A stretch of 60,381 bases of DNA from NCBI GenBank assembly GCA_937128475.1, contig CAKZML010000273.1, forward strand, positions 1 to 60,381. Reading direction: 5' to 3'. Every line of letters begins with the position of its first letter. The stretch's first letter is position 1. The notes under the pieces are model-generated. The model was given only the letters and a program-made list of their open reading frames with translations. It did no database searches and was not told the DNA's origin. This DNA is from an uncultured Chromatiales bacterium (GTDB taxonomy: Bacteria; Pseudomonadota; Gammaproteobacteria; Steroidobacterales; BM003). This document shows positions 46,373 to 55,859 of the stretch, in pieces. The translations under genes were made by a program, and so were the position numbers.

Positions 46373-49285
46373 ATGAAGCTGACAAAAAAACGAGACCTTA
46401 GCCCTGATGGAACCACAGTTCCTTTAAAAGGAATCCTTGGTAGCGCGATCGACAGGCGCACCTTTTTACGTCGCACCAGCCTGGCTGTTGGCGGCGGTGC
46501 AGTAGCCGGAGCACTGCAACCGGTCATGATGCGGCGCGCTGAAGCGGCAGCCGGTGCGGCCGGAGGCGAAACCGAAATTCGTAAATCGGTTTGTACGCAC
46601 TGTTCTGTCGGCTGCGGCGTTGTTGCAGAAGTGCAAAACGGCGTATGGACCGGACAGGAACCGGATTTTGATTCCCCGTTCAACCTGGGTGGTCATTGCG
46701 CCAAGGGCGCATCGGTTCGCGAGCATGGACACGGTGAACGCCGTCTGAAACATCCCATGAAGCTCACTGGCGGCAAATGGAAGCAGGTGTCCTGGGACGA
46801 GGCCATCAACGAGATTGGCGACAAGGTGCTTGATATTCGCAAGCGCTCAGGCCCTGATTCGGTGTACTGGCTGGGCTCCGCCAAATTTAATAACGAGCAG
46901 GCTTACCTGTTCCGCAAATTTGCCGGCCTGTGGGGCACGAACAACGTGGACCACCAGGCGCGAATTTGTCACTCCACCACCGTGGCAGGCGTAGCGAATA
47001 CATGGGGCTACGGCGCCATGACCAATTCCTACAACGACATGCATAACAGCAAGGCGATGTTCTTCATCGGCAGTAATGCCGCGGAAGCCCACCCGGTTGC
47101 CATGCAGCACATTCTGAAAGGCAAGGAAAACGGCGCGAAGATGATCGTGGTTGACCCGCGTTTCACACGTACCGCCGCCCACGCCGACCAGTTCATGCGG
47201 ATTCGTCCCGGAACCGACGTGCCGCTGATCTGGGGAATGCTGTACCACATCTTCGAGAACGGCTGGGAAGACAAGGAATACATCCGCCAGCGCGTATTCG
47301 GACTTGACGAGATCCGAAAGGAAGTCGCCAAGTGGACTCCGGACGAGGTGGAAAGAGTCTCCGGCGTACCTGGTGACCAGGTGAAACTGGCGGCCCAGAC
47401 CATGGCCGAAAATCGACCCGGAACCATCGTCTGGTGTATGGGCGGCACCCAGCACACCATCGGTAACAACAACACCCGCGCCTACTGCGTGCTGCAACTG
47501 GCACTGGGTAACGTGGGCGTTTCCGGCGGCGGCGCCAACATCTTCCGCGGCCACGATAACGTGCAGGGCGCAACTGACCTTGGAATCCTCTCTCACACGC
47601 TGCCCGGCTACTACGGCCTGGCAGAAGGCTCCTGGGCCCATTGGGCACGAGTCTGGGGTGTGGACTTCGACTGGCTGAAGGGTCGTTTCGACACCGGCTA
47701 CATGGACACCAAGACCGGGGACGAGGATGGGGCAATGGGCATTCCTTTTGCCAACCCCATGAACTCGGCCGGCATACCGGTATCGCGCTGGATTGACGGT
47801 GTGCTGGAAGACAGCCGCAACATTGACCAGCGAGACAATCTGAAAGCGATGTTCTTCTGGGGACATGCTCCCAACAGCCAGACCCGCGGCCCGGAAATGA
47901 AGAAGGCCCTGGAAACCCTGGAAATGGTAGTGGTCGTCGATCCCTACCCGACCCACACGGCTGTAATGCCTGATCGTCAGGAAGGCATGTACCTGCTGCC
48001 CGCAGCAACCCAGTTCGAGACTTACGGATCGGTTACCGCGTCCAACCGCTCATTCCAGTGGCGCGACAAATTGATCGAACCATTGTTTGAAGCACTGCCC
48101 GATCACACCATCATGTACAAGATGGCCAAGAAGCTGGGCTTTGCTGACGAGCTGTTCAAGAACATACAGGTCAACAGCGCTGACGAGCCCCTGATCGAGG
48201 ACATCCTGAGAGAAATCAATCGCGGCATGTGGACTATCGGCTATACCGGCCAGAGTCCAGAAAGACTGAAGCTGCAGTTGCTTAACAAGCACACCTTCAA
48301 CACCACGACCTTGTTAGCCGAAGGTGGTCCTTGCGATGGCGAGTACTACGGTCTGCCGTGGCCATGTTGGGGCACGCCGGAAATGAAACATCCGGGCACT
48401 CCGATACTCTACGACACCAGCAAGTCTGTAGCGGATGGCGGACTGAATTTCCGCGCCCGTTTCGGTGTCGAGTTCGAGGGCAAGAACCTGCTGGCCGAGG
48501 ACTCCTACAGCGTAGGCGCAGAGATTCAGGACGGTTATCCGGAATTCAGTGCGGACATGCTCAAGCAGTTGGGCTGGTGGAAAGACCTGACCGCGGAAGA
48601 AAAAGCTGCCGCGGAAGGAAAGAACTGGAAGACCGACCTGTCTGGCGGTATTCAGCGTGTAGCCATCGCTCACGGTTGTGCACCATTTGGCAACGCCAAG
48701 GCGCGCGCCATCGTCTGGACATTCCCGGATCGAGTGCCGATTCATCGCGAACCCCTGTACACGTCACGGCGTGACCTGGTGGAAAAATATCCCACCTACG
48801 AGGATCGCAAGAGTCACTATCGTCTACCCACCCGTTATGCCTCCATCCAGGCCCAGGACAAGACATCTGAGTATCCCTTGATCCTGACCAGCGGAAGATT
48901 GGTTGAATACGAGGGTGGCGGCGATGAAACCCGCTCCAACCCCTGGTTGGCTGAGCTGCAACAAGAGATGTTCGCCGAGATTCATCCCGGAGACGCCAAT
49001 GACACCGGCATCCGTGACGGCGACTGGATCTGGCTCGAAGGTGCGGAAGGTGCAAAGGTGAAAGTTCGGGCCCAGATCACCGAGAGAGTCGGACGCGGCG
49101 TGGTATTTATGCCATTCCACTTCGCCGGCTGGTATGAAGGCAAGGACCTGCTCGACAAGTATCCGGAAGGCGCGGCACCTTATGTGCGCGGCGAGGCGGC
49201 CAACCAGGCCTTCACCTACGGTTATGACTCGGTTACCCAGATGCAGGAAACCAAGTGCACCCTTTGCAAGATCAGCGCGGCCTGA
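46373..49285 (+). CDS. fdhA: Periplasmic formate dehydrogenase, catalytic alpha subunit
   Basis: Oxidises formate to CO2 at a W/Mo-bis-MGD site. 970 residues. A Tat signal with DRRTFLRRTSLAVGGG (Arg28-Arg29) sends it to the periplasm. The [4Fe-4S] site is Cys74, Cys77, Cys81 and Cys109 (CTHCSVGCG). The metal-ligating residue is Cys199 (ARICHST; codon TGT at 46967-46969), not selenocysteine, with His200 beside it. Further molybdopterin motifs are FIGSNAAEAHPV and GGTQHTIGNNNTRAYC. The C-terminal cap domain ends with KCTLCKISAA, an extra CxxC. FdhB follows 14 bases downstream. Confidence 0.95.
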   Translation: MKLTKKRDLSPDGTTVPLKGILGSAIDRRTFLRRTSLAVGGGAVAGALQPVMMRRAEAAAGAAGGETEIRKSVCTHCSVGCGVVAEVQNGVWTGQEPDFDSPFNLGGHCAKGASVREHGHGERRLKHPMKLTGGKWKQVSWDEAINEIGDKVLDIRKRSGPDSVYWLGSAKFNNEQAYLFRKFAGLWGTNNVDHQARICHSTTVAGVANTWGYGAMTNSYNDMHNSKAMFFIGSNAAEAHPVAMQHILKGKENGAKMIVVDPRFTRTAAHADQFMRIRPGTDVPLIWGMLYHIFENGWEDKEYIRQRVFGLDEIRKEVAKWTPDEVERVSGVPGDQVKLAAQTMAENRPGTIVWCMGGTQHTIGNNNTRAYCVLQLALGNVGVSGGGANIFRGHDNVQGATDLGILSHTLPGYYGLAEGSWAHWARVWGVDFDWLKGRFDTGYMDTKTGDEDGAMGIPFANPMNSAGIPVSRWIDGVLEDSRNIDQRDNLKAMFFWGHAPNSQTRGPEMKKALETLEMVVVVDPYPTHTAVMPDRQEGMYLLPAATQFETYGSVTASNRSFQWRDKLIEPLFEALPDHTIMYKMAKKLGFADELFKNIQVNSADEPLIEDILREINRGMWTIGYTGQSPERLKLQLLNKHTFNTTTLLAEGGPCDGEYYGLPWPCWGTPEMKHPGTPILYDTSKSVADGGLNFRARFGVEFEGKNLLAEDSYSVGAEIQDGYPEFSADMLKQLGWWKDLTAEEKAAAEGKNWKTDLSGGIQRVAIAHGCAPFGNAKARAIVWTFPDRVPIHREPLYTSRRDLVEKYPTYEDRKSHYRLPTRYASIQAQDKTSEYPLILTSGRLVEYEGGGDETRSNPWLAELQQEMFAEIHPGDANDTGIRDGDWIWLEGAEGAKVKVRAQITERVGRGVVFMPFHFAGWYEGKDLLDKYPEGAAPYVRGEAANQAFTYGYDSVTQMQETKCTLCKISAA

Positions 49286-49299
49286 GGAGGATATAGATC

Positions 49300-49890
49300 A
49301 TGGCAAGAATGAAATTTCTTTGTGATGCCGAGCGCTGCATTGAATGCAATGGCTGCGTAACCGCATGTAAAAACGAGCACGAAGTCCCGTGGGGTGTTAA
49401 TCGCCGTCGCGTGGTCACTTTGGATGACGGTGTACCGGGTGAGAAATCCATCTCGGTGGCCTGCATGCATTGCAGCGACGCACCTTGCGCCGCTGTGTGT
49501 CCCGTCGACTGCTTCTACACCACCGACGATGGCATCGTTCTGCACGACAAGGACCTGTGCATTGGCTGCGGCTACTGCTTCTACGCATGTCCTTTCGGCG
49601 CGCCACAGTATCCCCAGAAAGAGGCCTTCGGGGTCAGGGGAAAAATGGACAAGTGCACCTTCTGCGCAGGCGGTCCCGAGGAAGATGGATCCCAGGCCGA
49701 GTTCGAGAAATACGGCCGGAATCGTATCTCCGAGGGCAAACTGCCACTATGTGCAGAGATGTGCTCGACCAAGGCGCTCCTGGGAGGTGATGGCGACATG
49801 GTGGCTGACATCTATCGCGAACGCGTCCTGAAGCGGAGCTCTCGTCCCCAAACCTGGGGCTGGGGAGTTGCTTACAAGGCTGACAGCTAG
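49300..49890 (+). CDS. fdhB: Formate dehydrogenase iron-sulfur subunit
   Basis: 196 residues that carry electrons from FdhA to the cytochrome subunit. Four [4Fe-4S] clusters are indicated by CIECNGCVTACKNEH (about 14-28), CMHCSDAPCAAVCPVDC (about 66-82), CIGCGYCFYACPFG (about 97-110) and CTFCAGG with CAEMCSTKAL (about 123-160). There is no signal peptide, so it is probably exported with FdhA through Tat. There is also no C-terminal membrane helix, unlike E. coli FdnH. Confidence 0.94.
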   Translation: MARMKFLCDAERCIECNGCVTACKNEHEVPWGVNRRRVVTLDDGVPGEKSISVACMHCSDAPCAAVCPVDCFYTTDDGIVLHDKDLCIGCGYCFYACPFGAPQYPQKEAFGVRGKMDKCTFCAGGPEEDGSQAEFEKYGRNRISEGKLPLCAEMCSTKALLGGDGDMVADIYRERVLKRSSRPQTWGWGVAYKADS

Positions 49891-49956
49891 GCCGTGGCAT
49901 TCCGGGTCGGCCTGGCCGACCCGGTAAACCACCGCACAGCACTAAGGAGAATCGTG

Positions 49957-50151
49957 ATGCGAAAAGTAACCGTTACCCTGTTAATCATGGCCTCTTTCGC
50001 CATGGGGGGTTGTTACGAGGATACCGACATTACCCTGCATGACCCGGGGGTCTATCGGGGCACCACAGATCCATTGCTGGCAAAGCAGGCCAATCCGGAA
50101 CAGCAGGCCAAGTTGGCCGCGCGTTTCCTGGAAGGGCAGTCAGACCGCTAG
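49957..50151 (+). CDS. Small lipoprotein in fdh operon
   Basis: 64 residues from ATG 49957, with AAGGAG seven bases upstream. A lipoprotein signal RKVTVTLLIMASFAMGGC has the lipid-attachment Cys at residue 19. The mature part is short: ITLHDPGVYRGTTDPL, then a helix EQQAKLAARFLEGQSD. I do not recognise a named family. It lies between fdhB and fdhC, so it may help assembly or anchoring of the complex. Confidence 0.75.
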   Translation: MRKVTVTLLIMASFAMGGCYEDTDITLHDPGVYRGTTDPLLAKQANPEQQAKLAARFLEGQSDR

Positions 50152-50239
50152 GACGGAACAACGACAAAAGAGGCTCTGCAGATGCACTTGCTGAAACAAC
50201 AGGAAGCAAAGACTGTAGAGCACAGGAGGACTTGAGGCG

Positions 50240-51310
50240 ATGGCCGAACGAGCAAACACCACCTTAAATGGGCGGGATCCGAGGCGCAGCAGGCGCATTC
50301 TGTTCTGGAGCCTTGCCCTGTTACTGCTCAGCACCATGGCGCTACCGATGGCCGGTTACCTGGTCACCGGAGTGAATAGCGTCGAGGCCGCAGCACAACA
50401 GGATTCCAGCAGCAATCCCAGATCTGAATTCTGGCGTGCCGTACGTGGCAGTGAACCTGGCGTTACCCAGGTAAAAGGCCAGGAAACCAACGTGCTGATT
50501 CAGAACGGCGGACAGAACTGGAGAGAGATTCGACAGGGACCATTAACCACCTACGGAGCAATTGCCCTGGGCGTGGTGATCCTGTTGATAGTCATTTTCC
50601 AGGCAGTTGTCGGGAAAGCGAAGCTGGAGACACGAACAGGCAGGACGGTTACACGCTGGTCAATGGTCGATAGGATATTGCACTGGTATGTAGCAATCCT
50701 GTTTATCATTCTCGCGATAACCGGTATGGCGACACTGTACGGGCGAGAGGTCTTGATACCCCTCATGGGCAAGGAGGGCTTTGCGGCCTTCGCAGCTTTC
50801 GCCAAGCCTGTACACAATTACCTGTCGCTGTTCTTCACCGCTGGCGTAACCATCATGTTGCTGAAGTGGATCTCACAGAACATTCCCAATTCCAGTGACA
50901 TTAAATGGATACTCACCGGCGGCGGATATTTCGATGGCGTTCACAGGCCTGCAGGCTTCGTGAATGGCGGCGAAAAGATGTGGTTCTGGATTCTCTTCTG
51001 GGGAAGCGTTGCGATGGTTGGATCAGGTATCTTCCTGCTGTTCCCCAACCTGGACTGGACCCGGGAAACCATGCAGCTGGCAAACATCATCCACGGCATC
51101 AGCAGCCTGGCGTTAATCGCCGGCAGCATCGGCCATATCTACCTTGGCACCATCGGCAACGAAGGCACCCTGGAAGGCATGATCACCGGGGAGGTCGACG
51201 AAGCGTGGGCAAAGCAACACCATGGCCTGTGGCTTGATGAGGTTAAGGGAGAGTCGCCCAGCATTTCTGGCGGCGCAGCTCGCCCCTCTCCTGCGGCACC
51301 TGAAAAATAA
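50240..51310 (+). CDS. fdhC: Formate dehydrogenase cytochrome b556 subunit (gamma)
   Basis: 356 residues. Transfers electrons from the periplasmic FdhAB to quinone. An N-terminal hydrophobic segment (about 20-43) may be a signal anchor. Further membrane helices are at about 105-124, 147-167, 191-209, 247-267 and 280-303. Heme-ligand candidates are His148 (RILHWYVAILF), His192 (VHNYLSLFF), and His285/His299 in the last helix. The long periplasmic N-terminal loop (about 45-100) is typical of longer FdhC forms. A strong terminator follows. Confidence 0.92.
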   Translation: MAERANTTLNGRDPRRSRRILFWSLALLLLSTMALPMAGYLVTGVNSVEAAAQQDSSSNPRSEFWRAVRGSEPGVTQVKGQETNVLIQNGGQNWREIRQGPLTTYGAIALGVVILLIVIFQAVVGKAKLETRTGRTVTRWSMVDRILHWYVAILFIILAITGMATLYGREVLIPLMGKEGFAAFAAFAKPVHNYLSLFFTAGVTIMLLKWISQNIPNSSDIKWILTGGGYFDGVHRPAGFVNGGEKMWFWILFWGSVAMVGSGIFLLFPNLDWTRETMQLANIIHGISSLALIAGSIGHIYLGTIGNEGTLEGMITGEVDEAWAKQHHGLWLDEVKGESPSISGGAARPSPAAPEK

Positions 51311-51333
51311 AGGGCCCTGGAGGCACTAAAAAG

Positions 51334-51361
51334 AAAAGGGGCGCCTGGCGCCCCTTTTTTT
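51334..51361. terminator. Bidirectional intrinsic terminator between the two fdh operons
   Basis: AAAA then GGGGCGCC, T, GGCGCCCC and seven T residues. The stem is perfect and both strands have a terminal run of U's, so it can end the fdhABC transcript and the convergent NAD-linked fdh transcript. Confidence 0.93.
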
Positions 51362-51387
51362 ATTCCTGATAACCCTTGTTCACCACG

Positions 51388-54156
51388 TTACGAATTCCAG
51401 ATCTCTGCCAGCGCCTCAACCTTGCAGGCGCAATATTTAAACTCGGGTATCTTTCCGTAAGGATCAAGCACCGGATTGGTCAGCTTGTTGACCGCGGCCT
51501 CGGCATAACAGAAGGCAATGAACACCGCCCCGTCCGGTACCGCATCATCACAACGCGCCTTGAGTTCAATTTCTCCGCGGCGTGTAGTCACCCGAATCGG
51601 CCCACCAGGCTCCACGCCCAGCGCCTGCAACTGCCTGGCTGACAAACTGGCCACCGCTTCGGGTTCCAGCTCATCCAGCACTGCCGTTCTGCGGGTCATG
51701 GTCCCGGTATGCCAGTGCTCCAGTTGCCGCCCGGTGGTCAGCACCAGGGGATACTCGGCATCGGGAACCTCGGCCGGTGGGGTGGGAACGGTGGGGACCA
51801 GCAATGCCCGGCCGCCCTCCCTGGGGAATCCGTTTCCGAAAACAATATCCGTACCGGGCTGATCTTCCGCAGGACACGGATAAGTTACGAATCCTTCTCT
51901 TTCCAGCCGGTCCCAGGAAATATTCGCAAACGATGGCATCAACGAGCCCATCTCGGCAAAGACATCCCTGGGGTGGCTGTAATTCCAATCCAGACCCAAA
52001 CCCCGGGCAAGCTCCTGGATAATCCACCAGTCCTGTTTCGCCTCACCGGGAGGATCCAGCGCCGGCCTGCCCAGTTGCACCTGGCGGTTGGTATTGGTGA
52101 CCGTTCCATCTTTTTCAGGCCAGGCAGAAGCCGGCAGCACGACGTCCGCGTGGAAGGCGGTTTCTGTCATGAACAAGTCCTGGACCACCAGGTGTTCCAG
52201 CTTGGCCAGGGCCTGTCGCGCATGCTGGACGTCCGGATCGGACATGGCCGGGTTCTCACCCATGATATACATGCCACGAATCTCACCGGCATGAATGGCG
52301 CCCATGATTTCCACCACGGTCAGGCCACGCTGGGGATCCAGGCTGGTCCCCCAGGCGTCTTCAAACCTGGCACGGGGGTCATCGCCATCCACTGCCTGGT
52401 AGTCCGGGAAAAACATCGGAATCAAGCCGGCATCCGAGGCGCCCTGCACGTTGTTCTGACCACGCAGCGGGTGCAATCCTGTTCCCGGGCGTCCCACGTG
52501 ACCGGTTATGGTGGCCAGGGCGATCAGGCACCTGGCATTGTCGGTTCCGTGACTGTGCTGGGATACACCCATGCCCCAGAAAATGATGCCCGCGCCGGCA
52601 CTCGCATAACAACGGGCCACTTCCCGCAAGCGCTCGGCCTCGATACCGCAAATTGGCGCCATTGCCTCGGGGGTAAATTCCTTCACCCGCTGGCGCAGGT
52701 TTTCAAACCCTTCCGTGTGCCTGGCGACGTAATCGCCGTCCCACAGGTCCTCACTGATAATGACGTTCAATATGGCGTTGAGCATGGCCACATCCGAGCC
52801 AGGCGTGAATTGCAGCATATGGGTCGCGTGACGCTTCAGGGCGGTACCCCGGGGATCCATGACGATGAGCTTCGCACCGGCTTTCACCGCCTGCTTGAAA
52901 AAGGTCGCGGCTACCGGGTGATTCTCTGTGGGATTGGCGCCGATCACGATAATCACGTCGGCCTGGGCCGCCGCAGTGAACGGGGCCGTTACTGCGCCCG
53001 AACCGATGCCCTCAAGTAACGCCGCCACCGACGAGGCGTGACACAGGCGAGTGCAGTGATCCACGTTATTACTGCCGAAGCCGGTACGCACCAGTTTCTG
53101 AAACAGGAAAGCTTCCTCGTTGGAGCCCTTGGCGGAACCAAAGCCTGCAAGCGCCCTGCCCCCGTGCTCATCCCGTATACCGGCCAATCCACCGGCCGCC
53201 TTGCCCAACGCCTCTTCCCAGCTGGCTTCGCGGAAATGGCTGAGGGGATTCGCCGGGTCTACATACCCTGCAGCATCCTTGGGCGCATCGTCACGACGAA
53301 TCAGCGGGCGAGTCAGTCGATGGGGGTGGCGCAGGTAATCCAGCCCAAAGCGTCCTTTGACACACAGACGCCCCTGGTTGGCCGGTCCATCACGACCCTG
53401 CACCGCCACAATATGATCATCGGCCACCTGGTAGGTAACCTGGCAGCCCACACCGCAGTAGGGGCACACGCTGTCTACATTCTTCAATTCCGGTGCGCAC
53501 GCCCTGCCCTGTTCGTCCACCAGGGACTTCTCTATCAACGCTCCGGTAGGACAGGCCTGGACACACTCACCACAGGCCACGCAGGTGCTGTCGCCCATCG
53601 GATCGTCAAAATCAAACACGATCTTGCTGCCGTGTCCGCGACCCGCCATGCCGATCACGTCATTCACCTGCACTTCACGACAGGCCCTGACACACAGGTT
53701 GCAATGAATACACGAATCCAGGAATACGCCCATGGCCGTGTGACTTTGATCCGCCGGCACCGGGTGTCGGGCAGTGAACCGGCTACCGGCCAGTCCCACC
53801 TTGTCACTCCATTGCCAGAATTCCGACTCTGGATCGTGGGCCTGCTCACGCTCGGGCTGATCAGCCATCAACAATTCAAACACCAGTTTCCGGGCATCGC
53901 CGGCCCGATCCGTCTGGGTATGAACTTTCATGTCGGGAGTCGGCTGACGAACGCATGATGCTGCCAACACCCGCTCGCCCTCGATCTCAACCATACATGC
54001 CCGGCAGTTTCCGTCTGATCGATAGCCGGGTTGGCCGCTGTGACACAGGTGAGGAATGCTGGTGCCCTGGCGCCTGGCAACTTCCCAAATGCTCTCCCCT
54101 TCGCCAGCCTCGACCTGCACGCCGTCGAGATAAAATCTGATTGGACCCTGGCTCAT
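51388..54156 (-). CDS. NAD-linked cytoplasmic formate dehydrogenase, molybdopterin subunit
   Basis: 922 residues, no signal peptide. N-terminal [2Fe-2S] ferredoxin domain (CHSGQPGYRSDGNCRAC and ASC, about 38-70). A His/Cys-type cluster follows. Two [4Fe-4S] clusters are CIHCNLCVRACR (about 148-159) and CVACGECVQACP (about 192-203). The catalytic-domain [4Fe-4S] is CPYCGVGCQ near 231. The metal ligand is Cys372 in TRLCHASS. Pterin motifs are VIGANPTENHPV and GMGVSQHSHGTDNARC. This layout matches the FdsA/FdhF-like alpha subunit of NAD-dependent formate dehydrogenase. Its start overlaps the diaphorase gene stop (ATGA). Confidence 0.93.
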   Translation of the reverse strand: MSQGPIRFYLDGVQVEAGEGESIWEVARRQGTSIPHLCHSGQPGYRSDGNCRACMVEIEGERVLAASCVRQPTPDMKVHTQTDRAGDARKLVFELLMADQPEREQAHDPESEFWQWSDKVGLAGSRFTARHPVPADQSHTAMGVFLDSCIHCNLCVRACREVQVNDVIGMAGRGHGSKIVFDFDDPMGDSTCVACGECVQACPTGALIEKSLVDEQGRACAPELKNVDSVCPYCGVGCQVTYQVADDHIVAVQGRDGPANQGRLCVKGRFGLDYLRHPHRLTRPLIRRDDAPKDAAGYVDPANPLSHFREASWEEALGKAAGGLAGIRDEHGGRALAGFGSAKGSNEEAFLFQKLVRTGFGSNNVDHCTRLCHASSVAALLEGIGSGAVTAPFTAAAQADVIIVIGANPTENHPVAATFFKQAVKAGAKLIVMDPRGTALKRHATHMLQFTPGSDVAMLNAILNVIISEDLWDGDYVARHTEGFENLRQRVKEFTPEAMAPICGIEAERLREVARCYASAGAGIIFWGMGVSQHSHGTDNARCLIALATITGHVGRPGTGLHPLRGQNNVQGASDAGLIPMFFPDYQAVDGDDPRARFEDAWGTSLDPQRGLTVVEIMGAIHAGEIRGMYIMGENPAMSDPDVQHARQALAKLEHLVVQDLFMTETAFHADVVLPASAWPEKDGTVTNTNRQVQLGRPALDPPGEAKQDWWIIQELARGLGLDWNYSHPRDVFAEMGSLMPSFANISWDRLEREGFVTYPCPAEDQPGTDIVFGNGFPREGGRALLVPTVPTPPAEVPDAEYPLVLTTGRQLEHWHTGTMTRRTAVLDELEPEAVASLSARQLQALGVEPGGPIRVTTRRGEIELKARCDDAVPDGAVFIAFCYAEAAVNKLTNPVLDPYGKIPEFKYCACKVEALAEIWNS

Positions 54157-55859
54157 GATTCAAACTCTTCAGGGAAATAACGCAAGGTACACAGCAACGG
54201 ATTTGGTGCCGCCTGCCCCAGTCCGCAAATCGATGCGTCCGCCATGACCGTGGCCAACTCTTCAAGTAACTGGCGGTCCCATTGTTTCTCCTGCATCAAG
54301 GCAACGGCCTTTTCCGTTCCCACCCGGCAGGGAGTGCACTGGCCGCAACTCTCGTCCTCAAAAAATCGCATCAGGTTCAGGGCAAGACCTCGAAGATCAT
54401 CCTGGTCACTGACAATCACCACCGCATGTGAGCCAACGAAACAGTCCTCGGCAGCCAGGGAACCAAAATCCAGCGGCAGGTCCGCCTTGGACGCCGGAAG
54501 TATGCCTCCCGAAGCACCGCCAGGCAGATAGGCCCTGAACTCGTGTCCCGGCAACATGCCGTCACAATATTCATTGATCAACTGGCGGGCGGTGATCCCC
54601 GCCGGCGCCAGCTTTACGCCGGGAGTCTTCACCCGACCAGATACCGAATAACTTCGTAATCCCTTGGCACCGTTACGACCATGACCGGCAAACCATTCGG
54701 AACCCCGCTCCACGATATCCCGCACCCAATGCAGGGTTTCCACGTTATTCACCAGGGTGGGACAGCCGAAAAGTCCACGCTCAGCCACATAGGGTGGTCT
54801 GTGCCTGGGAAGCGCACGCTTGCCCTCGATGGACTCGAGCATGGCGGACTCTTCGCCGCAGATATAGGCCCCTGCGCCACGCCGCAATTGCACCTTCACG
54901 TGAGGCGACAATCCGGCTTCCTGCAATGCAGCTATCTCGGTCTTGAGGATTTTCCTGATCGCCGGGTATTCATCCCGCAGGTAGATAAACAGCGTGTCGG
55001 CCTGGACCACCCACGCGGCAATTAACGCACCTTCCAGCATCCGGTGCGGATCCCGCTCCAGGTGGTAGCGATCCTTGAAGGTGCCGGGCTCGCCTTCATC
55101 GGCATTTACCGCCACATACCGGGGACCGGGGTAACTTCTCACCACCTCCCACTTGGTACCGGTGGGGAATCCTGCTCCACCCAGCCCACGCAACGACGCA
55201 TGCTTGAGTGATTGAATAATTTCCTCGGGACTGCGGGTCTCGGCAAGGCACTGGCCAAGCAATTGATAACCGCCCTGCTCCCGATAACTGTCCAGCCCGA
55301 TGTAAGACGGTATCTGCGGCGCGAGTTGGCCCCGCTCCACCGCATCTGTGACCAGCTGGACACTGGCATGGTCAATATGACGCTGATTGACCGCAACCAC
55401 CGGGGCCGTATCGCAACGGCCCATACACGGGGCGCGCACCACCCTCACCTGCCCGGCCAGTCGCGTCTCCAGCTGTGAAGCCAGGCTGGTGGCGCCGGCC
55501 ATTTCACAGCCGGGACTGTCACACACCCTCAAGGTAATGGCCGGGGGCGGCGACTGATCTTCTTTTACGATAGTGAAGTGAGCATAGAATGTGGCCACTT
55601 CATAAACTTCGGCCTGGGCGAGGTTCATTCGCTCTGCCAGGGCCGCCAGGTGAGCAGCCGAAAGATAGCCATAGCTGTCATGAATCACATGCAGGTATTC
55701 GATCAGCATGTCCCGACGAGGTGGTTCCGAACCAAGCAGCTCATCCAGCTCTTCCCGAGAACCAGCCAGAACATGGCGTCCTCGCGGTGCCACCCGGGTT
55801 TTCTTTTTGCTTTTGCCAGGATGTCCGCGTCCGGCACTGGAGGTGGATTGCACCGTCAT
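54153..55859 (-). CDS. NAD-linked formate dehydrogenase diaphorase subunit (NuoE-NuoF fusion)
   Basis: 568 residues. Residues 1-32 are a basic leader (KSKKKTR). The NuoE-like thioredoxin-fold part (about 40-190) binds a [2Fe-2S] via CDSPGC, and CMGRCDTAP. The NuoF-like part (about 200-560) has the NADH/FMN region RGLGGAGFPTGTKW, NADEGEPGTFKDR, GAGAYICGEESAMLESIEGKR, and the [4Fe-4S] motif SCGQCTPCRVG with the distal Cys in ICGLGQ. Fusions of this type pass electrons from formate to NAD+. AAGGACG precedes the start. The operon has only two genes and lacks a separate small Fds subunit and FdhD. Confidence 0.92.
   Translation of the reverse strand: MTVQSTSSAGRGHPGKSKKKTRVAPRGRHVLAGSREELDELLGSEPPRRDMLIEYLHVIHDSYGYLSAAHLAALAERMNLAQAEVYEVATFYAHFTIVKEDQSPPPAITLRVCDSPGCEMAGATSLASQLETRLAGQVRVVRAPCMGRCDTAPVVAVNQRHIDHASVQLVTDAVERGQLAPQIPSYIGLDSYREQGGYQLLGQCLAETRSPEEIIQSLKHASLRGLGGAGFPTGTKWEVVRSYPGPRYVAVNADEGEPGTFKDRYHLERDPHRMLEGALIAAWVVQADTLFIYLRDEYPAIRKILKTEIAALQEAGLSPHVKVQLRRGAGAYICGEESAMLESIEGKRALPRHRPPYVAERGLFGCPTLVNNVETLHWVRDIVERGSEWFAGHGRNGAKGLRSYSVSGRVKTPGVKLAPAGITARQLINEYCDGMLPGHEFRAYLPGGASGGILPASKADLPLDFGSLAAEDCFVGSHAVVIVSDQDDLRGLALNLMRFFEDESCGQCTPCRVGTEKAVALMQEKQWDRQLLEELATVMADASICGLGQAAPNPLLCTLRYFPEEFES

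Noticed and set aside
46967..46969. Selenocysteine at the FDH active site
   Set aside because: The codon is TGT (Cys), and the second FDH also uses TGT at the matching position; no in-frame TGA is present in either gene.
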